A stretch of 6,172 nt of DNA from an uncultured bacterium (lineage in GTDB: Bacteria > Bacillota > Clostridia > Lachnospirales > Lachnospiraceae), in contig CAMNLO010000103.1 in assembly GCA_946543095.1 (NCBI GenBank), forward strand, positions 1 to 6,172, written 5' to 3'. The notes under the pieces were generated by a model. It was not told the origin of the DNA and did no database searches. It worked only from the letters and a program-made list of their open reading frames with translations. Below, one piece after another: positions 1 through 6,162 of this stretch. Within the stretch, counting starts at the first letter, position 1. Every line of letters starts with the position of its first letter. The position numbers were made by a program, and so were the translations under genes.

Positions 1-1
1 A

Positions 2-517
2 CGGATGGAGCCCTCCCTTCTGGATCCGGAGAGCTACTGCGTAACGACCATCCCGGATGTCATGATCGGCAGCTACGCGAAGCGCACCGGGTATTTCTTT
101 GCGGGAGGCAGAGAGGACTTTGATGTGTTCCTGCCGGGGTTTCCCACGGATTTAAAAGAGCTGGTCAGCGGACAACAGGGCAGCATGGAAGAGCTGTTCT
201 ACGTGCTGGAGGGCGCGGACCGGATCAGCTATCAGGTCACCACCTACGAAACCGTCTTTGGCAAGGACACCGCCAGAGGCTATGTGAACGAACAGGCACC
301 CAATGACCTTTCTGTGCTGTTTTTAGAGGATTCCTACGGGTATCCCCTGGAGCCCTTTCTTCTGACCCAGGTGAAGGCCCTGCATATCGGCAGCTCCTAT
401 TCTCCCGAGAGCATCACGCCGGAACTCCTTGAGGAGCTGCGGCCGGACGCCGTGATCCTCTTAAAATACGGCCCCTTCCATCTGGGTCATGAGGAGTACT
501 TTCACACCTCTTTCTGA
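2..517 (+). CDS. C-terminal part of a probable DHHW/AlgX-like (SGNH-hydrolase-type) exported protein, 5' truncated
   Basis: The reading frame is open to the left edge, so this is the 3' end of a longer gene; the ATG at position 5 is probably internal. It ends with TGA at 515-517. About 170 residues are visible. The recognisable part is the block LEDSYGYPLEPFLL (about residues 108-120 counted from the ATG at 5), followed by a short strand and a closing RPDAVILLKYG block. That pattern of a DSYG motif, a hydrophobic 'PFL' helix, and a final 'D-V-hydrophobic' strand resembles the C-terminal end of DHHW and AlgJ/AlgX-like proteins, which are usually secreted or membrane-anchored and linked to cell-surface polysaccharide acetylation. 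The N-terminal signal and the DHHW motif would lie outside the window, so the family call rests on one motif region. It is separated from rnfC by 112 bp of AT-rich DNA and is unlikely to belong functionally to the Rnf complex. Confidence 0.5.
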   Translation, partial: RMEPSLLDPESYCVTTIPDVMIGSYAKRTGYFFAGGREDFDVFLPGFPTDLKELVSGQQGSMEELFYVLEGADRISYQVTTYETVFGKDTARGYVNEQAPNDLSVLFLEDSYGYPLEPFLLTQVKALHIGSSYSPESITPELLEELRPDAVILLKYGPFHLGHEEYFHTSF

Positions 518-531
518 TCGGCTATTTCACG

Positions 532-561
532 CTGTAATTCCGAATTTATTGTAGATTTTTT
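532..561 (+). terminator. weak candidate intrinsic terminator of the upstream gene
   Basis: CTGTAAT (532-538) can pair with ATTGTAG (548-554), seven pairs including two G-U, with a 9-nt loop. It is followed at once by A and six T residues (556-561). The stem is AT-rich and weak, so termination here may be partial, and the T-run may simply belong to the AT-rich promoter region of rnfC. Confidence 0.25.
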
Positions 562-562
562 C

Positions 563-606
563 TTCTGACAAGAGTATAGTAATAGCGTATGTGAACTTTT
601 ATAACT
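563..606 (+). promoter_or_regulatory. probable rnf operon promoter region
   Basis: The stretch from about 534 to 610 is markedly AT-richer than the genes on either side and is the only sizeable gap upstream of the operon, so the operon promoter is expected here. Candidate elements are CTGACA (565-570, five of six matches to the -35 consensus) with TATGTG 17 nt downstream (588-593, a poor -10), or the better -10-like TATAAC at 600-605, which has no convincing -35. TATAGT (575-580) is a third -10-like hexamer. I cannot choose between them. No operator palindrome or riboswitch fold is evident in this short leader. Confidence 0.35.
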
Positions 607-629
607 AAGGAAAGGAAAAGAGGGAGGAT

Positions 630-2057
630 ATGCCAAAACTGACATTTGTTGGCGGGATCCATCCGTATGACGGAAAGGATCTCTCCAAGGACAAGCCCAT
701 CAAAGCCGTCCTGCCCAAGGGAGAGCTGGTCTATCCTGTGTCCCAGCATATCGGAGCGCCCGCAAAGCCCATCGTGGCCAAGGGCGACCATGTGATCACG
801 GGCCAGAAGATCGCTGAGGCAGGAGGCTTCGTGTCCGCGCCTATCTACGCCACGGTTTCCGGTACGGTGAAGAGTATCGAACCCAGGCGTGTGGTCACCG
901 GGGACATGGTGAATTCCATCATCATCGAAAATGACGGCAAATATGATGAGGTGGAGTATCCCGCAAAGATCGAGTCTGTGGAAGGCCTTGACAAGAAGGA
1001 GATCATCCGCAGGGTCCAGGAAGCCGGAGTCGTGGGAATGGGAGGCGCAGGCTTCCCCACACACGTAAAGCTTTCCCCCAAGGAGCCGGACAAGATCGAG
1101 TTCTGCATCGCCAACTGCGCGGAGTGCGAGCCCTATCTGACCAGTGACTATCGCAGGATGTTAGAAGAGCCCGAAAAGCTGGTCTTAGGCATGAAGGCAA
1201 TGCTAGCCCTGTTTGACAACGCGAAGGGCATCCTTGCGGTGGAGGACAATAAGCCGGACTGCATCCAGAAGCTTTCCGACCTGGTGAAGGATGAGCCCAG
1301 GATCGAGGTTTATGCCTTAAAGACCAAGTATCCCCAGGGCGCAGAGCGCCAGATCATATACGCCTGCACCGGACGGGCCATCAATTCCAAAATGCTTCCC
1401 GCCGACGCCGGCTGTATCGTGGACAATGTGGACACCATCGTAGCCATCTATCAGGCGGTGTACGAGCAGAAGCCCCTGATGCACAGGATCGTTACGGTGA
1501 CGGGAGATGCCATCGCAGACCCCCGGAACTTTATCGTCCGCATCGGCACCAATTACGGGGAGCTCATTGAGGAAGCCGGCGGCTTTAAGGAGCAGCCCGA
1601 AAAGATCGTATCCGGCGGCCCCATGATGGGCTTTGCCTTATTCGGCACCGACGTGCCCACCACCAAAACAGCCTCCGCGCTGCTTTGCTTCACAAAGGAC
1701 GAGGTGAGCATGATGGCTCCCTCCGCCTGCATCAACTGCGGACGCTGCATCGACGCCTGCCCTTCCAGGCTGGTGCCGAGACGCCTTTCCGTCTACTCCG
1801 AGAAATTCGATGAGGAGAGATTCCTTGCGGAGAACGGTATGGAATGCGTGGAATGCGGCAGCTGCAGCTTCGTGTGCCCTGCCAAGAGACAGCTGGCCCA
1901 GGTTATCAAGTCCATGAGAAAGATCCAGCTGGCAAAGGCCCGCGCCAAAGCCGCCCCTCCTCCGAAGAAGGAAGAGGCTCCCAAGGCAGAGGAGAAAAAG
2001 GAAGCAGTGAAGACGGAAGAAGCAAAAGAGGGAAAGGAGGAAAAGAAGGATGAATGA
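630..2057 (+). CDS. rnfC: Rnf complex subunit RnfC, NADH-side FMN and iron-sulfur protein
   Basis: RnfC is the peripheral cytosolic subunit that exchanges electrons with NAD+/NADH in the ferredoxin:NAD+ oxidoreductase. The 475-residue product starts at an ATG preceded by AGGGAGG (621-627). Visible in order: an N-terminal barrel-sandwich region (about 30-100, with GDHVITGQKIAEAGG); a complex I 51-kDa-like nucleotide/FMN domain with GMGGAGFPTHVK (136-147), CAECEPY (163-169) and KYPQGAE (233-239); an SLBB-like region (about 285-335); and two [4Fe-4S] motifs with C367, C370, C373, C377 and C406, C409, C412, C416. The last 40 residues (about 435-475) are a Lys/Glu/Ala/Pro-rich low-complexity tail. 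Position 163 is Cys where I recall Gly or Ala in many homologues (NGAECEPY). There is no membrane segment. It overlaps rnfD by 8 nt, so translation is probably coupled. Confidence 0.96.
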   Translation: MPKLTFVGGIHPYDGKDLSKDKPIKAVLPKGELVYPVSQHIGAPAKPIVAKGDHVITGQKIAEAGGFVSAPIYATVSGTVKSIEPRRVVTGDMVNSIIIENDGKYDEVEYPAKIESVEGLDKKEIIRRVQEAGVVGMGGAGFPTHVKLSPKEPDKIEFCIANCAECEPYLTSDYRRMLEEPEKLVLGMKAMLALFDNAKGILAVEDNKPDCIQKLSDLVKDEPRIEVYALKTKYPQGAERQIIYACTGRAINSKMLPADAGCIVDNVDTIVAIYQAVYEQKPLMHRIVTVTGDAIADPRNFIVRIGTNYGELIEEAGGFKEQPEKIVSGGPMMGFALFGTDVPTTKTASALLCFTKDEVSMMAPSACINCGRCIDACPSRLVPRRLSVYSEKFDEERFLAENGMECVECGSCSFVCPAKRQLAQVIKSMRKIQLAKARAKAAPPPKKEEAPKAEEKKEAVKTEEAKEGKEEKKDE

Positions 2058-2991
2058 TCAGATGAACTACCAGGTATCCTCCAATCCCCATATCAGAGAC
2101 AAGATCACCACACAGGGCATCATGCTCCTTGTGATCATCTCCCTGATCCCCGCCACGGTGTTCGGCATTTTCAATTTCGGACTGAACGCCGCGATCCTTG
2201 TGATCGTGACGGTGGCCTCCGCTGTGCTGGCGGAATACATCATGTGCAAGGTCTTAAAGAAGGATGTGACCATCGGGGACTGCTCCGCAGCCTTAACCGG
2301 CCTTCTTCTTGCATTGAACCTGCCTCCGGCAGCCCCCTGGTGGATCGGGGTGCTGGGCGCCTTCTTCGCCATTGTGGTGGTGAAGATGCTCTTTGGCGGA
2401 CTGGGACAGAATTTCATGAACCCGGCCCTTGGCGGCAGATGCTTCCTGATCCTTTCCTTTACCACCATCATGACTAATTTCGCCGTGCCGGATGTTTACA
2501 CCGGAGCCACTCCCTTAGCGGCTGTGAAGGCAAACGGGGCCTATAATGTGCTGGATATGGTCATCGGCCGCACCTCCGGTACCATCGGCGAGACTTCCAT
2601 GATCGCCATTGTCATCGGGGCATGCTTCCTGATCCTCTTTGATGTGATCACCATCCGCATCCCCGCCACCTATATCATCACCCTCGTGATCTTTGTGACC
2701 ATCTTCGGCGGCCACGGCTTTGATCCCACCTATATCTCCGGTCATCTGGCCGGCGGCGGACTGATGCTGGGTGCCTTCTATATGGCCACGGATTACGTCA
2801 CGAGCCCCATTACCAGAAAAGGACAGTATGTATACGGCGTGGTGCTGGGTCTTCTCACCGGCATCTTCCGTGTGTTCGGGCCCTCTGCGGAAGGCGTTTC
2901 CTATGCGATCATCATCAGCAACCTCCTGGTGCCCCTGATCGAGAACATGACCCTTCCCAAGGCCTTCGGGAAAGGAGGGGAGAACGCATGA
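2050..2991 (+). CDS. rnfD: Rnf complex subunit RnfD, membrane FMN protein
   Basis: RnfD (NqrB/RnfD family) is an integral membrane subunit carrying covalently bound FMN; it lies on the electron path and is thought to form part of the ion channel. The 313-residue product is mostly hydrophobic with roughly nine to ten membrane segments, the first at about 22-42. Family marks seen are NPHIRD near the N terminus (12-17), GRCFLILSF (129-137), the flavinylation motif TGATP with acceptor Thr154 (codon 2509-2511), and ATDYVTSP (246-253). Thr in place of Ser at the first position of the flavinylation motif is acceptable for the family. The start at 2050 lies 9 nt after AGGAGG (2035-2040), which is inside the end of rnfC. 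The stop overlaps the rnfG start in an ATGA arrangement. Length is normal for the family. Confidence 0.96.
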   Translation: MNDQMNYQVSSNPHIRDKITTQGIMLLVIISLIPATVFGIFNFGLNAAILVIVTVASAVLAEYIMCKVLKKDVTIGDCSAALTGLLLALNLPPAAPWWIGVLGAFFAIVVVKMLFGGLGQNFMNPALGGRCFLILSFTTIMTNFAVPDVYTGATPLAAVKANGAYNVLDMVIGRTSGTIGETSMIAIVIGACFLILFDVITIRIPATYIITLVIFVTIFGGHGFDPTYISGHLAGGGLMLGAFYMATDYVTSPITRKGQYVYGVVLGLLTGIFRVFGPSAEGVSYAIIISNLLVPLIENMTLPKAFGKGGENA

Positions 2992-3638
2992 GCGAGCAGA
3001 ATAACGAAGTGAAAGCGGAGAAGAAAGAACAGCAGAGTCCCATCGGTGCCATGATGAAAGATGCGGGGATCCTCTTTGCCATCACCCTGATCTCCGGCCT
3101 TGTGTTAGGCGGCGTCAATATGATCACCGCCCAGGCCATCGAAGCCCAGGAGCTGGCGGCAAAGCAGGCGGCCTATAAAGAGGTCTTCGCCACCGCGGAG
3201 TCCTTTGAGCCCATGGATGTGACCGGTGCCACCGATGTCATCATCGCTGAATACCCCATGCAGCAGATCGACGAAGCCGTAAAGGCCCTGGATGCCTCCG
3301 GCAATGTGCAGGGGTATGTGGTGACCGTTACCACAAAAGAGGGCTACGGCGGCAATATCCAGTTCTCTCTGGGCATTCAGAACGACGGCACCTTAAACGG
3401 CATGTCCATCCTTTCCATCGCCGAGACCGCAGGTCTTGGCATGCGGGCGGAGGAGGTATTGAAGCCCCAGTTTGCGGACAGGAACGTGGAGAAGTTCACC
3501 TATGTGAAAGGAAACGCAGCCTCCGCGGAGGATGAGATCAATGCCATCTCCGGCGCCACCGTGACCTCCAATGCGGTGACCAACGGTGTGAACGCCGGAC
3601 TGTTGTACTTCAGACAAGCTTTGAAAGGAGGAGCGTGA
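2988..3638 (+). CDS. rnfG: Rnf complex subunit RnfG, FMN-binding protein
   Basis: RnfG (NqrC/RnfG family, FMN_bind domain) carries a covalent FMN on the outer side of the membrane and passes electrons between the membrane [2Fe-2S] cluster and RnfD. The 216-residue product has a charged cytosolic N terminus (1-18, rich in Glu, Lys and Gln), one membrane anchor (about 27-47) and an extracytoplasmic FMN_bind domain. Within it are ETAGLG (146-151) and the flavinylation motif SGATVTS (188-194), with Thr191 (codon 3558-3560) as the expected phosphoester acceptor. Attachment in this family is made by the flavin transferase ApbE; no apbE gene is in the window. The start is set by AAAGGAGGGG (2971-2980) and an ATGA overlap with the rnfD stop. 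Confidence 0.95.
   Translation: MSEQNNEVKAEKKEQQSPIGAMMKDAGILFAITLISGLVLGGVNMITAQAIEAQELAAKQAAYKEVFATAESFEPMDVTGATDVIIAEYPMQQIDEAVKALDASGNVQGYVVTVTTKEGYGGNIQFSLGIQNDGTLNGMSILSIAETAGLGMRAEEVLKPQFADRNVEKFTYVKGNAASAEDEINAISGATVTSNAVTNGVNAGLLYFRQALKGGA
3626..3631 (+). promoter_or_regulatory. ribosome binding site that sets the rnfE start
   Basis: AGGAGG lies 9 nt before the ATG at 3641 but only 3 nt before an in-frame GTG at 3635. The spacing favours ATG 3641, which gives a protein beginning MELKEN and leaves a 2-nt gap after the rnfG stop in place of a 4-nt overlap. Confidence 0.75.
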
Positions 3639-3640
3639 TC

Positions 3641-4357
3641 ATGGAACTCAAAGAGAACACTCCCATTGAGCGGTTATATAACGGGATCTTAAAAGAGAAT
3701 CCCACCTTTGTCATTGTGCTGGGCATGTGCCCCACCCTGGCGGTGACCACCTCCGCCACCAACGGCCTGGGCATGGGCCTTTCCACCACGGTGGTGCTGG
3801 CCCTTTCCAATCTGTTCATTTCGGCCCTGAGGAAGATCATTCCCGATAAGGTGCGTATTCCTGCCTTCATCGTGGTCATCGCTTCCTTCGTGACCATGAC
3901 GGAGCTTTTGTTAAAGGCCTTTATCCCGGCGCTGTACGCGGCTCTCGGCCTGTACATCCCGCTGATCGTCGTAAACTGCATCATCCTGGGAAGAGCGGAG
4001 GCCTATGCGTCCAAGTTCGGCCTGATCCCTTCCTTATTTGACGGCATCGGCATGGGCCTGGGCTTTACCATGGCCTTAACGATCCTGGGAGCCATCCGTG
4101 AGATCTTCGGCGCCGGCTCCATTTTCGGCGTTCACATCATGCCCGCCGCCTACACTCCCATCGGCATTCTGATCATGCCTCCCGGGGCATTCCTGGTGCT
4201 GGCCTGCCTGACTGCTATCCAGAACAAGATCAAGATCGAAGGAGAGAAGCGGGGCAAGGATATGAGCAAGATCCAGTCCGGCTGCTCCAGTGACTGCGCA
4301 AGCTGCGGCACCGCTGCCAGCTGTGCAAGACCTGAGAAGGAAGGAGTGAGTGCATAA
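3641..4357 (+). CDS. rnfE: Rnf complex subunit RnfE, membrane protein with Cys-rich C-terminal tail
   Basis: RnfE (NqrD/RnfE family) is an integral membrane subunit that pairs with RnfA and shares a [2Fe-2S] cluster within the membrane. The 238-residue product has about six membrane segments. C30 (in GMCPTLAV) and C113 (in VNCIILGRAEA) match the two ligand positions known from the Nqr/Rnf family. After the last membrane segment (about 180-194) there is a basic cytosolic extension carrying four further cysteines, C215, C219, C222 and C228 (spacing C-x3-C-x2-C-x5-C; nucleotides 4283-4324). This tail is not part of the core fold and could bind a metal or cluster. ATG 3641 is preferred over GTG 3635 on Shine-Dalgarno spacing. 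The TAA stop shares one base with the rnfA start (TAATG). Confidence 0.94.
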   Translation: MELKENTPIERLYNGILKENPTFVIVLGMCPTLAVTTSATNGLGMGLSTTVVLALSNLFISALRKIIPDKVRIPAFIVVIASFVTMTELLLKAFIPALYAALGLYIPLIVVNCIILGRAEAYASKFGLIPSLFDGIGMGLGFTMALTILGAIREIFGAGSIFGVHIMPAAYTPIGILIMPPGAFLVLACLTAIQNKIKIEGEKRGKDMSKIQSGCSSDCASCGTAASCARPEKEGVSA

Positions 4358-4935
4358 TGATCAAGGATCTTTTGGTAATTCTTATCAGCTCATCCTTAGT
4401 GAGCAATGTGGTGTTGAGCCAGTTCCTGGGGATCTGCCCCTTCCTTGGCGTGTCCAAGAAGGTGGAGACCGCAAAGGGCATGGGCTTCGCCGTTATCTTT
4501 GTTATCACCATCGCATCGGCTGTGACGGGACTGATCTACCAGTTCATCATGGTGCCCCTGGGGATCGAGTATCTCCAGACCATCGTGTTCATTCTGGTCA
4601 TCGCGGCGCTGGTGCAGTTTATCGAAATGTTCCTGAAAAAATACATGGTCTCTTTGTACAACGCCCTGGGCATCTATCTGCCCCTGATCACCACCAACTG
4701 TGCGGTGCTGGGTGTGGCGCTGACCAATGTGCAGAAGGAGTACGGCATCCTGGAGGGCGTGGTGAACGGCTTTGCCACCTCCGTAGGCTTTACGATCTCC
4801 ATCATCATCCTGGCAAGCCTCAGGGAGAAAATGGAGTACAACGATATCCCCGAGTCATTTCGCGGGATGCCCCAGGTCATGATCACAGCGGGACTGATGG
4901 CCATCGCGTTCTGCGGGTTCTCGGGACTGATATAG
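4357..4935 (+). CDS. rnfA: Rnf complex subunit RnfA, membrane protein
   Basis: RnfA (NqrE/RnfA family) is the pseudo-symmetric partner of RnfE; together they hold a [2Fe-2S] cluster in the membrane and probably take part in the conformational switch that links electron transfer to ion movement. The 192-residue product has the usual length and about six membrane segments. Expected cluster ligands are C27 in FLGICPFLGV and C115 in TTNCAVLGV. A further cysteine, C186, is near the C terminus. AAGGAG (4341-4346), placed in the end of rnfE, lies 10 nt before the ATG. The gene ends with TAG at 4933-4935, only two bases before the palindromic element that separates it from rnfB. Confidence 0.96.
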   Translation: MIKDLLVILISSSLVSNVVLSQFLGICPFLGVSKKVETAKGMGFAVIFVITIASAVTGLIYQFIMVPLGIEYLQTIVFILVIAALVQFIEMFLKKYMVSLYNALGIYLPLITTNCAVLGVALTNVQKEYGILEGVVNGFATSVGFTISIIILASLREKMEYNDIPESFRGMPQVMITAGLMAIAFCGFSGLI

Positions 4936-4937
4936 CG

Positions 4938-4946
4938 GTATAAACT
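4938..4946 (+). repeat. left terminal inverted repeat
   Basis: GTATAAACT, the exact reverse complement of 5104-5112. It begins two bases after the rnfA stop codon. It contains TATAAA (4939-4944), a -10-like hexamer, but I see no matching -35 upstream. Confidence 0.6.
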
Positions 4947-5007
4947 CCTGCGCTGCGGAGAGCCGTCCGGAATGCTCGCATTCCGGACCGGATGGACATA
5001 GCGCAGG
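4947..5007 (+). repeat. nested stem-loop (8-bp outer stem, 10-bp inner hairpin)
   Basis: The inner hairpin pairs GTCCGGAATG (4965-4974) perfectly with CATTCCGGAC (4979-4988) across a CTCG tetraloop. An outer perfect stem pairs CCTGCGCT (4947-4954) with AGCGCAGG (5000-5007). The two are joined by internal loops of about 10 and 11 nt. No T-run follows, so it does not look like a terminator. CGGACCG (4984-4990) could alternatively pair with CGGTCCG (5096-5102), giving a competing long-range fold. Confidence 0.8.
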
Positions 5008-5103
5008 GTAATCGGTATGAGCATAAAAGCAGCGCGATGAAAAAGAGCGATGCGATATGCGAATAGCGACAGGAGCGCGGAAAGCGAAGCTGAAGCGGTC
5101 CGT

Positions 5104-5112
5104 AGTTTATAC
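5104..5112 (+). repeat. right terminal inverted repeat
   Basis: AGTTTATAC, the exact reverse complement of 4938-4946. It ends 8 nt before the rnfB Shine-Dalgarno sequence. No convincing direct repeat longer than TA or TATA is seen at the two outer borders. Confidence 0.6.
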
Positions 5113-5120
5113 AAATGAAT

Positions 5121-5125
5121 GGAGG
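5121..5125 (+). promoter_or_regulatory. ribosome binding site that sets the rnfB start
   Basis: GGAGG lies 5 nt before the ATG at 5131. The in-frame ATG at 5119 overlaps this site and has no Shine-Dalgarno of its own, so 5131 is chosen. The protein then begins MNGVIIATLV, directly entering the membrane anchor as usual for RnfB. Confidence 0.8.
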
Positions 5126-5130
5126 TAAAT

Positions 5131-6048
5131 ATGAATGGAGTGATAATCGCCACCCTCGTTGTGGGAGCCGTCGGTATCTTCGTAGGGATCTTCCTTGGGA
5201 TCGCGGCGATCCAGTTTCGGGTGGAGGTAGATGAAAAGGAAGTGGCTGTGCTTGCGGCCCTTCCCGGCAATAACTGCGGCGGCTGCGGATTCCCCGGCTG
5301 TTCCGGTCTTGCCGCTGCCATCGCGAAGGGGGAAGCGCCCGTGAATCAATGCCCTGTGGGCGGCGAGGCCGTAGGCAAAAAGATCGCGGAGATCATGGGT
5401 GTGGAAGTGGGGGATTCCGTCCGCAAGGTGGCCTTTGTCCACTGCGTGGGGAACCCTTCCGTGGCAAAGCAGAATTACGAGTATTCCGGCCATGAGGACT
5501 GCAGGATGGCGGCCTTTGTTCCCGGCGGCGGCCCCAAGGGCTGCACCTCCGGCTGCCTTGGCTTCGGCACCTGTGTTGCGGAATGTCCCTTTGATGCGAT
5601 CCATATCGTAAACGGTGTGGCCCAGGTGGACAAGGAGGCCTGCAAGGCCTGCAGCAAGTGCGTGAACGTCTGCCCCCGTCACCTGATCGATCTGATCCCT
5701 TACGATGCCCAGGTCTCTGTGGCCTGCAGCAGCAAGGACAAGGGACCGGCTGTCATGAAGGTCTGCTCCGTGGGCTGCATCGGCTGCGGCCTCTGCGAGA
5801 AGAACTGCCCTCATGACGCCATCCATGTGGAAAACAATATCGCCAGGATCGACTATGACAAGTGCGTGGGCTGCGGCGCCTGCGCAGAGAAATGCCCCAA
5901 GAAGATCATCTTTGATCCCCATGTGCCCTCGGATGTGACCATGGAAAAGAAGATGAAGGAGCTTGCGGAGGCGGAAGCAAAGAAGAAGGCGGCAGCTGCG
6001 GCTGCGGCGGCCAAGAAGGCGGAAGCGGAAGCCGGCAAGGCGGTTTAA
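5131..6048 (+). CDS. rnfB: Rnf complex subunit RnfB, multi-cluster iron-sulfur protein (ferredoxin entry)
   Basis: RnfB is the membrane-anchored cytosolic subunit that accepts electrons from reduced ferredoxin. The 305-residue product has one N-terminal membrane helix (about 3-27) and a Fes4 domain with C49, C52, C57 and C74. Two ferredoxin-like pairs follow: C138/C142/C148/C152 with C171/C174/C177/C181, and C216/C219/C222/C226 with C245/C248/C251/C255. In the first motif the usual second cysteine is Phe145, with C138 placed upstream; my recollection is that GCLGxGxC is the normal clostridial form. C105, C124, C199 and C212 are additional, giving 24 cysteines, enough for up to six [4Fe-4S] clusters (inference). 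The blocks C105...C138-x3-C142 and C199...C212-x3-C216 look like an internal duplication. The C terminus (about 272-305) is a Lys/Glu/Ala helix. It is the only rnf gene not abutting its neighbour; the palindromic element lies upstream and a terminator lies 45 nt downstream. Confidence 0.96.
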   Translation: MNGVIIATLVVGAVGIFVGIFLGIAAIQFRVEVDEKEVAVLAALPGNNCGGCGFPGCSGLAAAIAKGEAPVNQCPVGGEAVGKKIAEIMGVEVGDSVRKVAFVHCVGNPSVAKQNYEYSGHEDCRMAAFVPGGGPKGCTSGCLGFGTCVAECPFDAIHIVNGVAQVDKEACKACSKCVNVCPRHLIDLIPYDAQVSVACSSKDKGPAVMKVCSVGCIGCGLCEKNCPHDAIHVENNIARIDYDKCVGCGACAEKCPKKIIFDPHVPSDVTMEKKMKELAEAEAKKKAAAAAAAAKKAEAEAGKAV

Positions 6049-6092
6049 GAACCGTGCATTAGTTTACATAACATGGAACCTAAGGATACAAA

Positions 6093-6122
6093 GCGGGGGA
6101 GCGAAGGCTCTCCCGCCTTTTT
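6093..6122 (+). terminator. rho-independent terminator of the rnf operon
   Basis: A 10-bp stem pairs 6093-6102 with 6107-6116 (GCGGGGGAGC / GCTCTCCCGC, one G-U pair) around a GAAG tetraloop. It is followed by C and five T residues (6118-6122). Its position 45 nt after the rnfB stop marks the end of the operon. Confidence 0.88.
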
Positions 6123-6162
6123 GGAAAAACGGATATTACTTCCTGTGGGAGGGCTTGTGACC

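Larger units (their letters stand above)
4938..5112 (+). mobile_element. MITE-like palindromic element between rnfA and rnfB
   Basis: This non-coding 175-bp stretch is bounded by perfect 9-bp terminal inverted repeats, GTATAAACT on the left and AGTTTATAC on the right. It fills almost the whole rnfA-rnfB gap, while every other junction in the operon overlaps or has a 2-nt gap. The left half folds into a strong nested stem-loop (4947-5007). The right half (about 5030-5100) is purine-rich, with the word GCG recurring roughly every 7-10 nt, unlike the neighbouring genes. No transposase is encoded. If TA at 4939-4940 and 5110-5111 is a duplicated target, the element would be 4941-5109 with TAAACT ends, as expected for an IS630/mariner-type MITE; this is inference. 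It could also be a REP-like intergenic repeat or a structured RNA. Genome-wide copies would decide. Confidence 0.5.

Noticed and set aside
518..629. Riboswitch or attenuator leader before rnfC
   Set aside because: The gap is only 112 nt, AT-rich, and shows just one weak stem. No known aptamer pattern is recognisable.
3635..3640. GTG 3635 as the rnfE start
   Set aside because: It is only 3 nt from the Shine-Dalgarno; ATG 3641 has normal spacing of 9 nt.
4350..4943. 197-residue + strand open frame overlapping rnfA
   Set aside because: It lies in another frame of rnfA, which matches its family throughout. The overlapping product is rich in His, Gly and Arg with no recognisable domain and is a shadow of GC-rich coding DNA.
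4965..4988. Inner hairpin as an intrinsic terminator after rnfA
   Set aside because: The sequence after the stem is GC-rich (CGGATGG) with no run of T, so it lacks the second half of a rho-independent terminator.
5030..5100. CRISPR-like or tandem repeat from the recurring GCGA words
   Set aside because: Spacing is irregular and the repeated word is only 3-5 nt. There are no direct repeats of 20 nt or more with unique spacers.
4674..5321. 215-residue - strand open frame spanning rnfA, the gap and rnfB
   Set aside because: It is antisense to two well-supported genes, has no ribosome binding site that stands out, and is low-complexity. Its passage through the gap does not indicate coding.
5107..5922. 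271-residue - strand open frame antisense to rnfB
   Set aside because: It mirrors the third-position bias of rnfB; the translation is rich in Ala, His, Asp and Gly with no family motif.
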